Part shown: positions 1 through 6,934 of the stretch, piece by piece | Layout: every line of letters begins with the position of its first letter | Position numbering within the stretch: position 1 is the stretch's first letter | DNA from: CAIKMD01 sp036490955 | Lineage (GTDB): Bacteria; Pseudomonadota; Alphaproteobacteria; ATCC43930; CGMCC-115725 | Direction of reading: 5' to 3' | Assembly (NCBI GenBank): GCA_036490955.1 | Contig: DASXCX010000332.1 | Span: 1-8,308 of the forward strand | DNA length: 8,308 nt | Position numbers and translations under genes: made by a program | Notes under the pieces: generated by a model | What the model was told of the DNA's origin: nothing | What the model saw: only the letters and a program-made list of their open reading frames with translations | Databases searched by the model: none

Positions 1-996
1 GAAAGCGAGGCAGCACAGGCCAGAGTTCGTGCAGATATTGCTGGTCGCCTTCTCGCGGCGGATATGCTGCTCGCGCGTCGACAAGGTCAGCACCAAGCCG
101 CGCCGGCCGTCGGCATCGACGGTCTCGCCGCAGAGCCGGCCCGGCATCTGGCGCATATATTTTTCGCGCGTGGCGAACAGCCCGACATAGGGTCCGCCGA
201 AATTGAGCGCATTGCCGATCGACTGGCCTTCGCCCACGACGATGTCCGCGCCCATCTCGCCGGGCGACTTGATCAGGCCGAGTGACATCGGCTCGGTCAC
301 CACCACGATCAGCAAAGCGCCTTTCGCGTGGCAGGCCTCGGCTACCGCCGACAGGTCGCGGACATGGCCGAACACGCTGGGGTTCTGCACGACGACGCAG
401 GAGGTCGTGTCGTCGATCGAGCCGGCGAGCGCGTCGATTTGCGGCGTGACTGTCGTCGCGAAACCGTTGAAGCGGCCATAAGTCTCGATCACGGCGCGGT
501 AATGCGGATGGAGGTCGCCAGCGAGCAACGCCTTATGGCGACGCGTCACGCGGTTGGCCATCATTACCGCTTCGGCAGCCGCGGTCGCGCCGTCATACAT
601 CGAGGCATTCGCGACCTCCATATCGGCGATGAGCGCGACCTGTGTCTGGAATTCGAAGAGCGCTTGCAGCGTGCCTTGCGCGATCTCCGGCTGGTATGGC
701 GTATAGGAAGTCAGGAACTCGCCGCGCTGCACCAGATAGTCGACCGCGGCCGGCACATGATGGCGATAGGCGCCCGCGCCAAGAAAGCTCGGCACCGCGC
801 CTGCCGCCGTGTTCTTCGCCGCCAGCGCCGCCAGCTCGCGCTCGATCTCGATCTCGCCCATGGCAGTCGGGAGGGGGAGCGGCGCGGTGAGACGTAGCGA
901 AGCTGGTATGTCGTCGAAAAGATCGTCGACACTTTTGGCGCCGATGACGCCGAGCATCGCGCGGCGATCTTCCTCGGTCAGCGGCAGATAGCGCAT
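1..996 (-). CDS. gcvPA: Glycine dehydrogenase (decarboxylating) subunit 1, partial (C-terminus beyond window)
   Basis: This is the alpha subunit of the two-subunit P-protein of the glycine cleavage system. With GcvPB it decarboxylates glycine and loads the aminomethyl group onto lipoyl-GcvH. The first 332 residues are visible; the family is usually about 450. The protein starts MRYLPLTEEDRRAML, and carries the family stretch FLGAGAYRHHVPAAVDYL (about 72-89), then SYTPYQPEIAQGTLQ, and near the window edge REQHIRREKATSNICTN. The PLP lysine belongs to the PB subunit in split systems, so none is expected here. The ATG shares one base with the gcvH stop (TGATG), indicating translational coupling, with AGGA about 9 bases upstream. 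gcvPB should follow outside the window. No frameshift is seen. Split rather than fused GcvP is clear because the 332 residues follow the short subunit from its own start. Confidence 0.96.
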   Translation of the reverse strand, partial: MRYLPLTEEDRRAMLGVIGAKSVDDLFDDIPASLRLTAPLPLPTAMGEIEIERELAALAAKNTAAGAVPSFLGAGAYRHHVPAAVDYLVQRGEFLTSYTPYQPEIAQGTLQALFEFQTQVALIADMEVANASMYDGATAAAEAVMMANRVTRRHKALLAGDLHPHYRAVIETYGRFNGFATTVTPQIDALAGSIDDTTSCVVVQNPSVFGHVRDLSAVAEACHAKGALLIVVVTEPMSLGLIKSPGEMGADIVVGEGQSIGNALNFGGPYVGLFATREKYMRQMPGRLCGETVDADGRRGLVLTLSTREQHIRREKATSNICTNSGLCCLAF

Positions 997-1379
997 CAGT
1001 GCTTATCCTGCTCCGCCGTGAACGCCTTGTACGCCGCCTCATCCATGAGATCGCCGAGCTCTTTGGCATCGGCAAGCTGGATCTTGTAGAACCAGCCTTC
1101 GCCCATCGCGTCGGCGTTGACGCGCGCCGGATCGTCGGCGAGTCCGGTATTCACCGCGGTCACTTCGCCCGAGACCGGGGCGTAGACCTCGCTCGCCGCT
1201 TTCACCGATTCGACGACACCGGCTTCCTTGCCCTTCTCGATCTTGCGGCCGATTTCCGGCAACTCGACGAAGACGATGTCGCCGAGCTGATTTTGCGCGA
1301 AATCGGTGATGCCGATCGTCGCCTCATTGCCGTCGACGCGAATCCACTCGTGATCTTTGGTGTAGCGAATGTTGCTCAT
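996..1379 (-). CDS. gcvH: Glycine cleavage system H protein
   Basis: This is the lipoyl carrier protein that shuttles the aminomethyl intermediate between the P, T and L proteins. It has 127 residues, the normal family length. The N-terminus MSNIRYTKDHEWIRVDG and the following GITDFAQNQLGDIVFVELP are standard. The lipoylation site is Lys60 in ESVKAASE. The C-terminal half contains VNADAMGEGWFYKIQL, also typical. A GAGAG ribosome-binding sequence sits about 8 bases before the ATG and overlaps the end of gcvT, so the gene is co-transcribed with gcvT. Its TGA overlaps the gcvPA start by one base. Nothing is missing or unusual. Lipoate attachment would need LipB/LipA or LplA, which are not in the window. 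Confidence 0.97.
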   Translation of the reverse strand: MSNIRYTKDHEWIRVDGNEATIGITDFAQNQLGDIVFVELPEIGRKIEKGKEAGVVESVKAASEVYAPVSGEVTAVNTGLADDPARVNADAMGEGWFYKIQLADAKELGDLMDEAAYKAFTAEQDKH

Positions 1380-1388
1380 CGGTTGCTC

Positions 1389-2498
1389 TCAGCGGGGCGA
1401 AAGGTGATAACGATGCGGAACGAAAGGTAGGGCGGCGGTCTGCGCAGGGCGCGCAACGCCGCGCACCGAAAGGCGGAGATCGGTACCCGGCGCAGCGACA
1501 ACCGCCGGCACATAGCCCATGGCGATCGCGCCTTCGAGCGACGGCGAGAAGCCGCCGCTGGTGACCATGCCGATCTCCTGACCATCGACATCGACGATTG
1601 GCGTGTGGCCGCGCGCGATCTGTCGCCCTTCCGGCTTGATCCCGACACGGCGGCGCGACGCGCCCTGCGTCAACTCGCGCCGGATGACCGTGTCGCCCGG
1701 AAAGCCGCCTTCCTCGCGCCGCCGTTTCTGGATCGTCCAGGCGAGATCGGCCTCGATGGGCGTGGTGCTTTCATCGATATCGTTGCCATAAAGGCAAAGC
1801 CCGGCCTCGAGCCGCAACGTGTCGCGTGCGCCGAGCCCCGCCGGCGCCACTTCGGGCTCGGCCAGCAAGCGCCGCGCGAGCTTCTCCGCCGCATCGCTCG
1901 GCACCGAAATCTCGTAGCCGTCCTCGCCGGTATAGCCCGAGCGCGTGACATGGCAGGCGACACCGTCGATGTCGACCGACGCCACCGACATGAACGCCAT
2001 CGCCTCTACCCCGCGCACCAGCCGTGCCAGCACCACGGCGGCGGCCGGACCCTGCAACGCGATAAGGGCGAGATCTTCGCGATAAGTGACAGCACCCTCA
2101 CCGAGCGCGCCGCGCATATGCGCAATATCTTCGGCCTTGCGCGACGCGTTGACGACGAGGCGCAGCACCTCGCCATCTTTCGCCGCCATCAGATCGTCGA
2201 TGATGCCGCCGCGCTCATTGGTGAGCATCGTGTACCGCACGCGGCCGGAGCCAAGGCCGATGATATCCGCCGGCACGAGCCGTTCGAATTTGGCGGCGAT
2301 ATCGGCGCCCGAGAGCACGACCTGTCCCATATGCGAAACATCGAAGAGCGAGGCCTTGGCGCGGGTGTGAAGATGCTCGGCGATGATGCCGGCAGGATAT
2401 TGCACGGGCATGTCGTACCCGGCAAAAGCCGTGAGCTTCGCGCCGAGGCTCTGATGCAGCGCATAAAGCGGGGTGTGCGCGAGCTTTTCTTCCGCCAT
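1389..2498 (-). CDS. gcvT: Aminomethyltransferase (glycine cleavage T protein)
   Basis: GcvT transfers the methylene group from aminomethyl-lipoyl-GcvH to tetrahydrofolate and releases ammonia. The 369-residue protein has the usual family length. It begins with the conserved TPLYALHQSLGAKLTAFAGY (about 9-28) and DMPVQYPAGI, then SLFDVSHMGQ (50-59). GGIIDD supplies Asp101, which matches in position the folate-site aspartate of characterised T proteins. SGYTGEDGYEI and GLGARDTLRLEAGLCLYGND are the later family blocks, and the C-terminal domain holds VTSGGFSPSLEGAIAMGYVP. The start fits the family N-terminus, although no strong Shine-Dalgarno sequence precedes it. It is the first gene of gcvT-gcvH-gcvPA (9-bp gap to gcvH). 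The 112-bp upstream gap holds no recognisable glycine riboswitch and no clear promoter. Confidence 0.97.
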   Translation of the reverse strand: MAEEKLAHTPLYALHQSLGAKLTAFAGYDMPVQYPAGIIAEHLHTRAKASLFDVSHMGQVVLSGADIAAKFERLVPADIIGLGSGRVRYTMLTNERGGIIDDLMAAKDGEVLRLVVNASRKAEDIAHMRGALGEGAVTYREDLALIALQGPAAAVVLARLVRGVEAMAFMSVASVDIDGVACHVTRSGYTGEDGYEISVPSDAAEKLARRLLAEPEVAPAGLGARDTLRLEAGLCLYGNDIDESTTPIEADLAWTIQKRRREEGGFPGDTVIRRELTQGASRRRVGIKPEGRQIARGHTPIVDVDGQEIGMVTSGGFSPSLEGAIAMGYVPAVVAAPGTDLRLSVRGVARPAQTAALPFVPHRYHLSPR

Positions 2499-2572
2499 CG
2501 GATCGCGAGGCCATGCAGCGTTTCGAGATCAAACGGACCCTAACATTGAGCGGCAGCTCTGACCAGACCGCC

Positions 2573-2595
2573 GCATTCGCCGGCGCAAGCAATGC
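2573..2595 (-). terminator. Possible stem-loop between the DUF3775 gene and gcvT
   Basis: The + strand here can pair GCATT/AATGC and, past a one-base bulge, GC/GC around an 8-base loop. It begins 16 bases after the DUF3775 stop. There is no U-run after the stem on the minus strand, so it is at most a weak terminator or pause site. The rest of the 2499-2610 gap shows no clear signal. Confidence 0.2.
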
Positions 2596-2610
2596 CCGAA
2601 TAGTGCTGGA

Positions 2611-3048
2611 TCAGAGATGGTCGGCTTCGATATCCGCGAGCGAATGCCCGGCCGCTTCGGCGCCGTCTTCGAGCTCGTCCGCGAAGCTCGGATTGCCCAT
2701 GAGATAGCCGGTCGGATCGCGCCGATGGCGCTCGGTCGCGAGCCGCTGCGCCTCACCCCATTCCTCGCGCGAGAAATCGCCGCGGCCGATCCACATCAGC
2801 GCGATCACATCGATCGCCTCGTCCTCATTGAGCGCACGCAACGCGTCGCGCAACTCCACCTCGACCGAGTTCTCGGGATTATCCTCAAGCACGCCGACAT
2901 CGCGATCATCGGTGGGATTCGAGCCGGGATCGGGCGCGACGGGATCGACCTCCGCGTCGAACTCGCGCGCCTTCAAGATAAGAAAGGCGAGCTTCTCATC
3001 CGAGATGTTGAGCTCCACCGGCTCCGGGCTTTCGTCAATTATCGGCAT
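2611..3048 (-). CDS. DUF3775 domain protein of unknown function
   Basis: This is a 145-residue acidic protein that I place in the DUF3775 family, whose function is unknown. Visible family-like blocks are LNISDEKLAFLILKAREFD (13-31), DPGSNPTDD (40-48), ALNEDEAIDVIALMWIGRGDF (72-92, the best conserved part) and GYLMGNPSFADELEDG (114-129). There is no signal peptide or membrane segment, so it is probably cytosolic. An upstream in-frame ATG at 3078 would add ten residues, but AGGAGAG lies five bases before the ATG at 3048, which decides the start. It lies 85 bp after the dehydrogenase gene and 112 bp before gcvT, on the same strand as both. It could be transcribed with either or alone. Nothing in it points to a link with glycine metabolism. 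Confidence 0.8.
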   Translation of the reverse strand: MPIIDESPEPVELNISDEKLAFLILKAREFDAEVDPVAPDPGSNPTDDRDVGVLEDNPENSVEVELRDALRALNEDEAIDVIALMWIGRGDFSREEWGEAQRLATERHRRDPTGYLMGNPSFADELEDGAEAAGHSLADIEADHL

Positions 3049-3053
3049 GAGTG

Positions 3054-3060
3054 CTCTCCT
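3054..3060 (-). promoter_or_regulatory. Ribosome-binding site of the DUF3775 gene
   Basis: AGGAGAG stands five bases upstream of the ATG at 3048. It is the strongest Shine-Dalgarno match in the window and selects this start over the ATG at 3078. Confidence 0.75.
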
Positions 3061-3083
3061 GGCGAGACTAGGGCTCACTACAA

Positions 3084-3108
3084 GAACTCCCCGCTCGGAG
3101 GGATGTTC
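3084..3108 (-). terminator. Candidate stem-loop terminator after the five-gene operon
   Basis: GAACTCCC on the + strand pairs with GGGA-T-GTTC, giving an 8-bp stem with one bulged T and an 8-base loop. It begins 26 bases beyond the dehydrogenase stop and 36 bases before the DUF3775 start. On the minus strand the stem is followed by TTGTAG rather than a true U-run, so termination would be weak or Rho-assisted. Its position fits the end of the catabolic transcript. Confidence 0.35.
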
Positions 3109-3133
3109 CGTTAGCCTCAGCGGCGCTGTGATA

Positions 3134-4051
3134 TCAGCGCTTTTTCGCCGCGATCGCTTTCGCCGATTCGGCGAGAAAATCGGAGAGCCGCTTGCGGAGA
3201 GCCGCGGCCTGCTCCGGCGTCCAGTCGCGGAAGCCCCGGCCGTTCTTCATGCCGAGCTCGCCTTTTTCGACCTTGTCGACGAGATAGGGATGCGGGCCGG
3301 GCGTGCGGTCGAGATCGGCGATGAGGGTCTTGTGGATATCCAGCGTGAGGTTAAGGCCGACAAGGTCGGACTGCTCCAACGGCCCGCACACCGCCATGCG
3401 CGCGCCAAAGCCCTCCTTCACGACGGTGTCCAGGGTTTCGGCATCACAAACGCCGTCAGCAACAAGCGCAATCGCCTCGCGCTTCAGCGCGTGCTGGAGC
3501 CGGTTTCCAATGAAGCCCGGAATATCGCGGCGGACATGCACCGGGGCTTTGCCGACTGCTTTCAGCAGCGCGATGGTTTTCGTGACGGTACCTGGCGACG
3601 TGCCTTCGGCCTGCACCACCTCGACCAGCGGCACGAGATGCGGTGGGTTCCAGTAATGCGTGCCGACGACGCGTGATCTATCGGCGACATCTTGTCCGAC
3701 CTGCACAATCGGAATGGCGGAGGTGTTGGTGCAGAGAATGGCGGACGGCTTCGCCTTCTCGCCAAGGTTCCTGAAGATCGCGCGCTTGATCTCGAGCTTC
3801 TCCGGCCCCGCCTCGAAGACGAAATCGGCATCGGCAACGGCTTCGGCGAAATCCGCCTCGTAGCGGATGTTCGCCGCACCGGCCTTGTCCTGCGCGAGCA
3901 GATCGAAGATCGCGGCGACGCGCTCGGGCGCCGAAGCAAGGATCTTCGCATCGGGATCGTGCAGCGCAACGGGGTGACCCGCGGCAGCGAAAATCTGGGC
4001 AATGCCGTGGCCCATCAGCCCGGCGCCGATGACGGCGATCCTCTCGACCAT
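3134..4051 (-). CDS. 3-hydroxyacyl-CoA dehydrogenase family protein
   Basis: This is a NAD-dependent L-3-hydroxyacyl-CoA dehydrogenase-like oxidoreductase of 305 residues. The Rossmann motif GAGLMG is at 9-14 with the dinucleotide-binding acidic HDPD at 31-34. Catalytic-type residues keep the family spacing: Ser111 (NTSAIP), His132 with Asn135 (GTHYWNPPH), Glu144 twelve residues later (PLVEVV), and Asn183 (PGFIGNRL). The C-terminal domain holds GPLEQSDLVGLNLTLDIH and GMKNGRGF. The ATG is 5 bp after the upstream SDR stop; a GTG at 4060 overlapping that stop (GTGA) is a possible alternative. No thiolase, hydratase or CoA ligase is present, so the substrate may not be a CoA thioester. Relatives of this fold act on carnitine or gulonate. 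It is the last gene of the operon. Confidence 0.88.
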   Translation of the reverse strand: MVERIAVIGAGLMGHGIAQIFAAAGHPVALHDPDAKILASAPERVAAIFDLLAQDKAGAANIRYEADFAEAVADADFVFEAGPEKLEIKRAIFRNLGEKAKPSAILCTNTSAIPIVQVGQDVADRSRVVGTHYWNPPHLVPLVEVVQAEGTSPGTVTKTIALLKAVGKAPVHVRRDIPGFIGNRLQHALKREAIALVADGVCDAETLDTVVKEGFGARMAVCGPLEQSDLVGLNLTLDIHKTLIADLDRTPGPHPYLVDKVEKGELGMKNGRGFRDWTPEQAAALRKRLSDFLAESAKAIAAKKR

Positions 4052-4056
4052 GGCAA

Positions 4057-4860
4057 TCACCCGGCGGTGAAGCCGCCATCGACATAGATGACCTGGCCGG
4101 TGGTGAAGTCGGAAGCCGGCGCGAGGAGATAAAGCGCCATGCCCATGAGATCCTCGACCTCGGCCAAGCGGCCCAAGGGAATACGCGACAAAGACCGCGC
4201 CCGCGTCGCCTGGCCGAGCTCGTCCTCGCCATACATCCATGCGGTCAGCTTCGAGCGGAAGACGGTCGGCGCGATCGAATTGACGGTGATGCCGTGCTTG
4301 GCCCATTCGGTCGCGAGCACGCGGGTCAGCGCGTCGGTTGCGCCTTTCGAGGCGCAATAGCCGGTATAGCCCGAGATGTTGCCGTGGCGGCCGCGCACCG
4401 ACGACATCATCAACATCTTGCCCTTGACCTTCTTGTCGATCCAATAGGAGCCAACGGCCTTGGCCATGAACCACTCGCCGCGAACATTGGCATCCATCAC
4501 GGCCTGCCAATCCTCGTATTTCATCTCATGGATGAAGCCGGCCTTGTTGTAGCCGGACGCGACGACGAGTTGATCGATCTTGCCAAAGCTATCGAGCCCG
4601 GCTTTCACCATCGCCTCGGCATCTTCGAGCGTATCGGGGCGGCGATAGACCACCGTCACCTTGGCACCGAGGCTCTTGGCCTCATCCGCCACCACGTCGA
4701 GCTCGCCCTTCGAGCCCGAGGCGAGAACGAGGTTGCAGCCGAGCGAGGCGAGCATCAGCGCACAGCCGCGGCCAAACGCGCCCGAAGCACCGGTGATGAG
4801 CGCCGTCTTGCCCTTGACCTCGAACATCGAGAGCGGATTGCGAAGCGTATCGGATATCAT
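4057..4860 (-). CDS. Short-chain dehydrogenase/reductase (SDR)
   Basis: This is a classical SDR of 267 residues, a NAD(P)-dependent alcohol or ketone oxidoreductase acting in the cytosol. The cofactor loop TGASGAFG (23-30) has Ala28 where the TGxxxGxG pattern has its middle Gly. Asn125 is in DANVRGEW, the catalytic Ser is 153/154, and Tyr168 and Lys172 lie in YCASK. VNSIAPTVFRSKL and VIYVDGGFTAG are the usual later blocks. The residue after strand 2 (LVLASGS) is neither the Asp of typical NAD enzymes nor an Arg of NADP enzymes, so cofactor preference is open. The start ATG overlaps the cupin stop (ATGA), with AAGGTGG just upstream. The best guess is oxidation of a hydroxyl intermediate made by the two upstream hydrolases; the substrate is unknown. 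Confidence 0.92.
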   Translation of the reverse strand: MISDTLRNPLSMFEVKGKTALITGASGAFGRGCALMLASLGCNLVLASGSKGELDVVADEAKSLGAKVTVVYRRPDTLEDAEAMVKAGLDSFGKIDQLVVASGYNKAGFIHEMKYEDWQAVMDANVRGEWFMAKAVGSYWIDKKVKGKMLMMSSVRGRHGNISGYTGYCASKGATDALTRVLATEWAKHGITVNSIAPTVFRSKLTAWMYGEDELGQATRARSLSRIPLGRLAEVEDLMGMALYLLAPASDFTTGQVIYVDGGFTAG

Positions 4861-5204
4861 GACGCCACCTTGGCATTGGAGACGATGACGAGCATCGTAC
4901 AGACGTGATTGCCGTTATTGACCACGGTGCGTACTTCCTTCGGCGCGATATGCACGGAGTCGTAAGCGCCGAGGGTGACGGTGCCCTGCTCGGTCGTCAC
5001 CGTGATCTCGCCCTCCAGGACCATATAGACGCGCTCATAGTCCGACGCGCTCTTCTCGGCGCGGCCACCCGGCAGGTAATGCGAGAGGCCGACCCAGAAC
5101 GTGCTGGTCTTCGACGCTTCCTGCCCCTGCAGGCGCAGCGCGCTGACGTCGAAATGATTCGCCGCCTCGTAGCGCTTGGCGTCTTTGTACTTGGTGACTT
5201 GCAT
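4857..5204 (-). CDS. Small single-domain cupin with degenerate metal site
   Basis: This is a 115-residue single cupin domain. Strands with LPGGRAEKSASDYERVYMVL (44-63) then EGEITVT match the first cupin motif region, and GAYDSVHIAPKEVRTVVNNG (79-98) the second. The HxH pair of motif 1 and the His of motif 2 are absent; Glu57 remains at the motif-1 glutamate position. A normal cupin metal site is therefore unlikely, so oxygenase activity is doubtful and a binding, isomerase-like or accessory role is more likely. A GTG at 5210 is in frame, but GAGGA lies six bases before the ATG at 5204, which I choose. The gene starts 9 bp after the upstream hydrolase and its stop overlaps the SDR start by 4 bp. 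It is too short and lacks the ligands for 3-hydroxyanthranilate dioxygenase. Confidence 0.85.
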   Translation of the reverse strand: MQVTKYKDAKRYEAANHFDVSALRLQGQEASKTSTFWVGLSHYLPGGRAEKSASDYERVYMVLEGEITVTTEQGTVTLGAYDSVHIAPKEVRTVVNNGNHVCTMLVIVSNAKVAS

Positions 5205-5210
5205 GCCCAC

Positions 5211-5215
5211 TCCTC
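5211..5215 (-). promoter_or_regulatory. Ribosome-binding site of the cupin gene
   Basis: GAGGA sits six bases before the ATG at 5204 and directly abuts the in-frame GTG at 5210, so it supports the ATG. It overlaps the stop codon of the upstream hydrolase (TGAGGA), consistent with translational coupling. Confidence 0.6.
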
Positions 5216-6008
5216 AGCCGCGCTCGATACGGAATTCCTGCTTCGGATCGACCACGGCGATGATGCGGATGCCGCAGCCTTCGCCTTCCGGCCAGCGCCA
5301 GGGGAAGCACATGAAGGTACAGCGCTTGCCGGTGACCTTGTCGATATCGCCGTTGACGTTCTCGATGCCGGGGATGCCGTTGGTCATCAGAACCTTGTGC
5401 GACGGCTCCCAATAGGGGAAGTCGTCGATGATGTGCCGGCCGGTCTCGGCAAAATATTCATCATCGAGATGCGGCTGCGCAGGGCCGGGGCCGTGCGGCC
5501 CCAAGAACGTGCCGAGAGGATGGTCGAGCGCCTGCACGTCGATGCCGAAGAGCTTGATCTTCTTTTGCACCAGCCATTCCGCGCCTGCCTTGTAGAGGCC
5601 GGGCGAATAGGCGAAGTAGTCGGGATTGTCGCCCCAATTGCGGTGGCTGCCGGTGTTGACCATGACGATGTCGCCCGGCTGGATCTTCGGCCGCGCCTTC
5701 TCGAGATCCTCGGGCGTCACGACGCCCCATTTGCCCTTGGGGATCGAGACGACGACGCCGGTGCCAAAGAAACGCCAGGTCTCGTAATCGGTGATGAAAG
5801 GCGTGTTCTCCAGCACATGGATCGGCGCGTCCATATGCGTGCCGCGATGCATGATGCCTTCGTATTCGAGCGTCTGCAGTCCGTCCTTGGCGTGGAACTC
5901 GCGGATCTTGATGTTCATGTTGGCCTTGGACGGCCATTGCGGCATCCCGTGCTTCCACTCGGTGCTGAGATTGAAGAATTCGAGGCCTTTGGTGCTGGTC
6001 TTTGGCAT
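5214..6008 (-). CDS. Cyclase-family metal-dependent hydrolase (paralogue 1, canonical motif)
   Basis: This 264-residue protein belongs to the cyclase/putative hydrolase family that includes kynurenine formamidase KynB and isatin hydrolase. The signature HRGTHMDAPIH at 54-64 contains every residue of HxGTHxDxPxH, which in characterised members supplies metal ligands and the catalytic His. GIDVQALDHPLGTFLGPHG (155-173) is the second active-site region, and the C-terminal block is GKRCTFMCFPWRWPEGEG. Members hydrolyse cyclic or open-chain amides and esters; the substrate here is unknown. It is longer than KynB (about 210 residues), so the KynB name is not justified. GGGAGGA lies eight bases before the ATG at 6008; an in-frame extension upstream would overlap the previous gene and is rejected. 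It is related to the adjacent upstream gene, suggesting tandem duplication. Confidence 0.9.
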   Translation of the reverse strand: MPKTSTKGLEFFNLSTEWKHGMPQWPSKANMNIKIREFHAKDGLQTLEYEGIMHRGTHMDAPIHVLENTPFITDYETWRFFGTGVVVSIPKGKWGVVTPEDLEKARPKIQPGDIVMVNTGSHRNWGDNPDYFAYSPGLYKAGAEWLVQKKIKLFGIDVQALDHPLGTFLGPHGPGPAQPHLDDEYFAETGRHIIDDFPYWEPSHKVLMTNGIPGIENVNGDIDKVTGKRCTFMCFPWRWPEGEGCGIRIIAVVDPKQEFRIERG

Positions 6009-6022
6009 TGTCCTGATCCTCC

Positions 6023-6838
6023 CTACTCGACCACCCGCTCGCCCGATTCCAGCCGGTAGTTGCCGCTGGTATCGAAGAACGCCACGAGACGGATGACGCA
6101 AGCATCGCCGTCGCGCCAGAGCCACGGATAGGCGTGGAAGGTGGCGCGCTTGCCGGTCACCTCATCGAGATCCCCGCCGCAATTCTCGATGGTCGGAATG
6201 TTGGCCTTGAGGAGCGTCTTATGCGCGACGTTCCAGTCGGGGAAATCCTTCTTCGCATCCTTGCCCGTCGCATCCTTGTATTGCTGGGCCAGGTCCCTGA
6301 TCTGCGGGCCGTTGCGATGCGGCCCGAGCGAGGTGGCGAGCGGATGATCGACCGTTGCACTGTCGACGCCGACCAGCTTCACCTTCTTCTGCACCAGCCA
6401 TTCGGCCGCTTCTTTCGAGAGGCCCGGCGCATGGCCGAAATATTCCTGGCTGTCGGAATAGCGGTGATGCCATTGCGTGTTGATGATGACGATGTCCTCG
6501 GCCTCGATCGCCGGCGTCGCTTTCTCGAGATCGGACGCCGTCACCAGATCCCACTTCTTCTTTGGGATGCCGACGATGACGCCGGAGCCGAAGAACGTGT
6601 CCATACCGATCTCGCCGACGCCCTTGCCGCCGGGGATGAGATGGATCGGCGCATTGACGTGCGTCGAGACATGCATGATCGCGTTGATCTTCTGCGTCAT
6701 CACCCCGTGCTTGGCGTGATAGGTGATGCGCTCGATCCGCACGTCCTCATAGCCCGGGAACGTGGGCGAGTTGTACCCCCAGCGGTGGCTGAGCTCGTAG
6801 AATTTCAGACCCGATACGGGGTCGAGGATGGCAGGCAT
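6023..6838 (-). CDS. Cyclase-family metal-dependent hydrolase (paralogue 2, D-to-N variant motif)
   Basis: This 271-residue protein is a paralogue of the next gene, with shared blocks such as YELSHRWG versus FNLSTEWK, AEWLVQKK, DHPL..LGPH, and a C-terminal GKRATFHAYPWLWRDGD. Its signature is HVSTHVNAPIH at 56-66: against HxGTHxDxPxH, Gly is Ser and the metal-binding Asp is Asn62 (codon AAT), while all three His and the Pro remain. It may use a different metal, have one metal fewer, or act on another substrate. GVDSATVDHPLATSLGPH is the second active-site region. GGGAAG six bases upstream supports the ATG at 6838; an earlier in-frame ATG at 6925 lacks family sequence. It is the first gene of the five-gene unit, 108 bp after iclR. 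It is probably one of two successive or alternative hydrolysis steps. Confidence 0.87.
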   Translation of the reverse strand: MPAILDPVSGLKFYELSHRWGYNSPTFPGYEDVRIERITYHAKHGVMTQKINAIMHVSTHVNAPIHLIPGGKGVGEIGMDTFFGSGVIVGIPKKKWDLVTASDLEKATPAIEAEDIVIINTQWHHRYSDSQEYFGHAPGLSKEAAEWLVQKKVKLVGVDSATVDHPLATSLGPHRNGPQIRDLAQQYKDATGKDAKKDFPDWNVAHKTLLKANIPTIENCGGDLDEVTGKRATFHAYPWLWRDGDACVIRLVAFFDTSGNYRLESGERVVE

Positions 6839-6909
6839 GTGGCGCTTCCCAATCGTGGTTTTGACCCGATTGCGGGCATTCTCGCCCGTCGCGGCAGCAG
6901 GCGAAAGAC

Positions 6910-6928
6910 GATTATCGCCACGCAATCG
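6910..6928 (-). promoter_or_regulatory. 19-bp motif shared with the iclR promoter (copy 2)
   Basis: On the + strand GATTATCGCCACGCAATCG here matches GATTATCACATCGCGATAG at 7832-7850 in 14 of 19 positions. Both contain GATAAT on the minus strand and both lie upstream of genes in this locus. It could be a binding site of the IclR protein. The GATAAT here has no acceptable -35 partner, so I do not call it a promoter itself. Confidence 0.3.
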
Positions 6929-6934
6929 GTGAAA

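Noticed and set aside
1605..2543. 312-codon open frame on the + strand opposite gcvT
   Set aside because: It mirrors the gcvT codons, shows no recognisable domain and is incompatible with the well-supported gcvT gene.
4052..4510. N-terminal extension of the dehydrogenase reading frame up to 4510
   Set aside because: It overlaps the SDR gene in another frame and encodes low-complexity Arg-rich sequence; the Rossmann fold begins at the ATG at 4051.
4857..5204. Cupin as 3-hydroxyanthranilate 3,4-dioxygenase
   Set aside because: It is about 60 residues too short and lacks the iron-binding His residues.
5214..6008. Naming the hydrolase kynurenine formamidase (kynB) or isatin hydrolase
   Set aside because: Only the family signature is shared; the protein is longer than KynB and no kynureninase or tryptophan dioxygenase is nearby.
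4905..6059. 384-codon open frame on the + strand opposite the cupin and hydrolase genes
   Set aside because: It is an antisense shadow caused by high GC codon use. The minus-strand genes have complete family motifs and this frame has none.
6911..6916. GATAAT here as the -10 box of the hydrolase operon
   Set aside because: No sequence resembling TTGACA lies 16-18 bases upstream; the GATAAT at 6951-6946 has a better partner.
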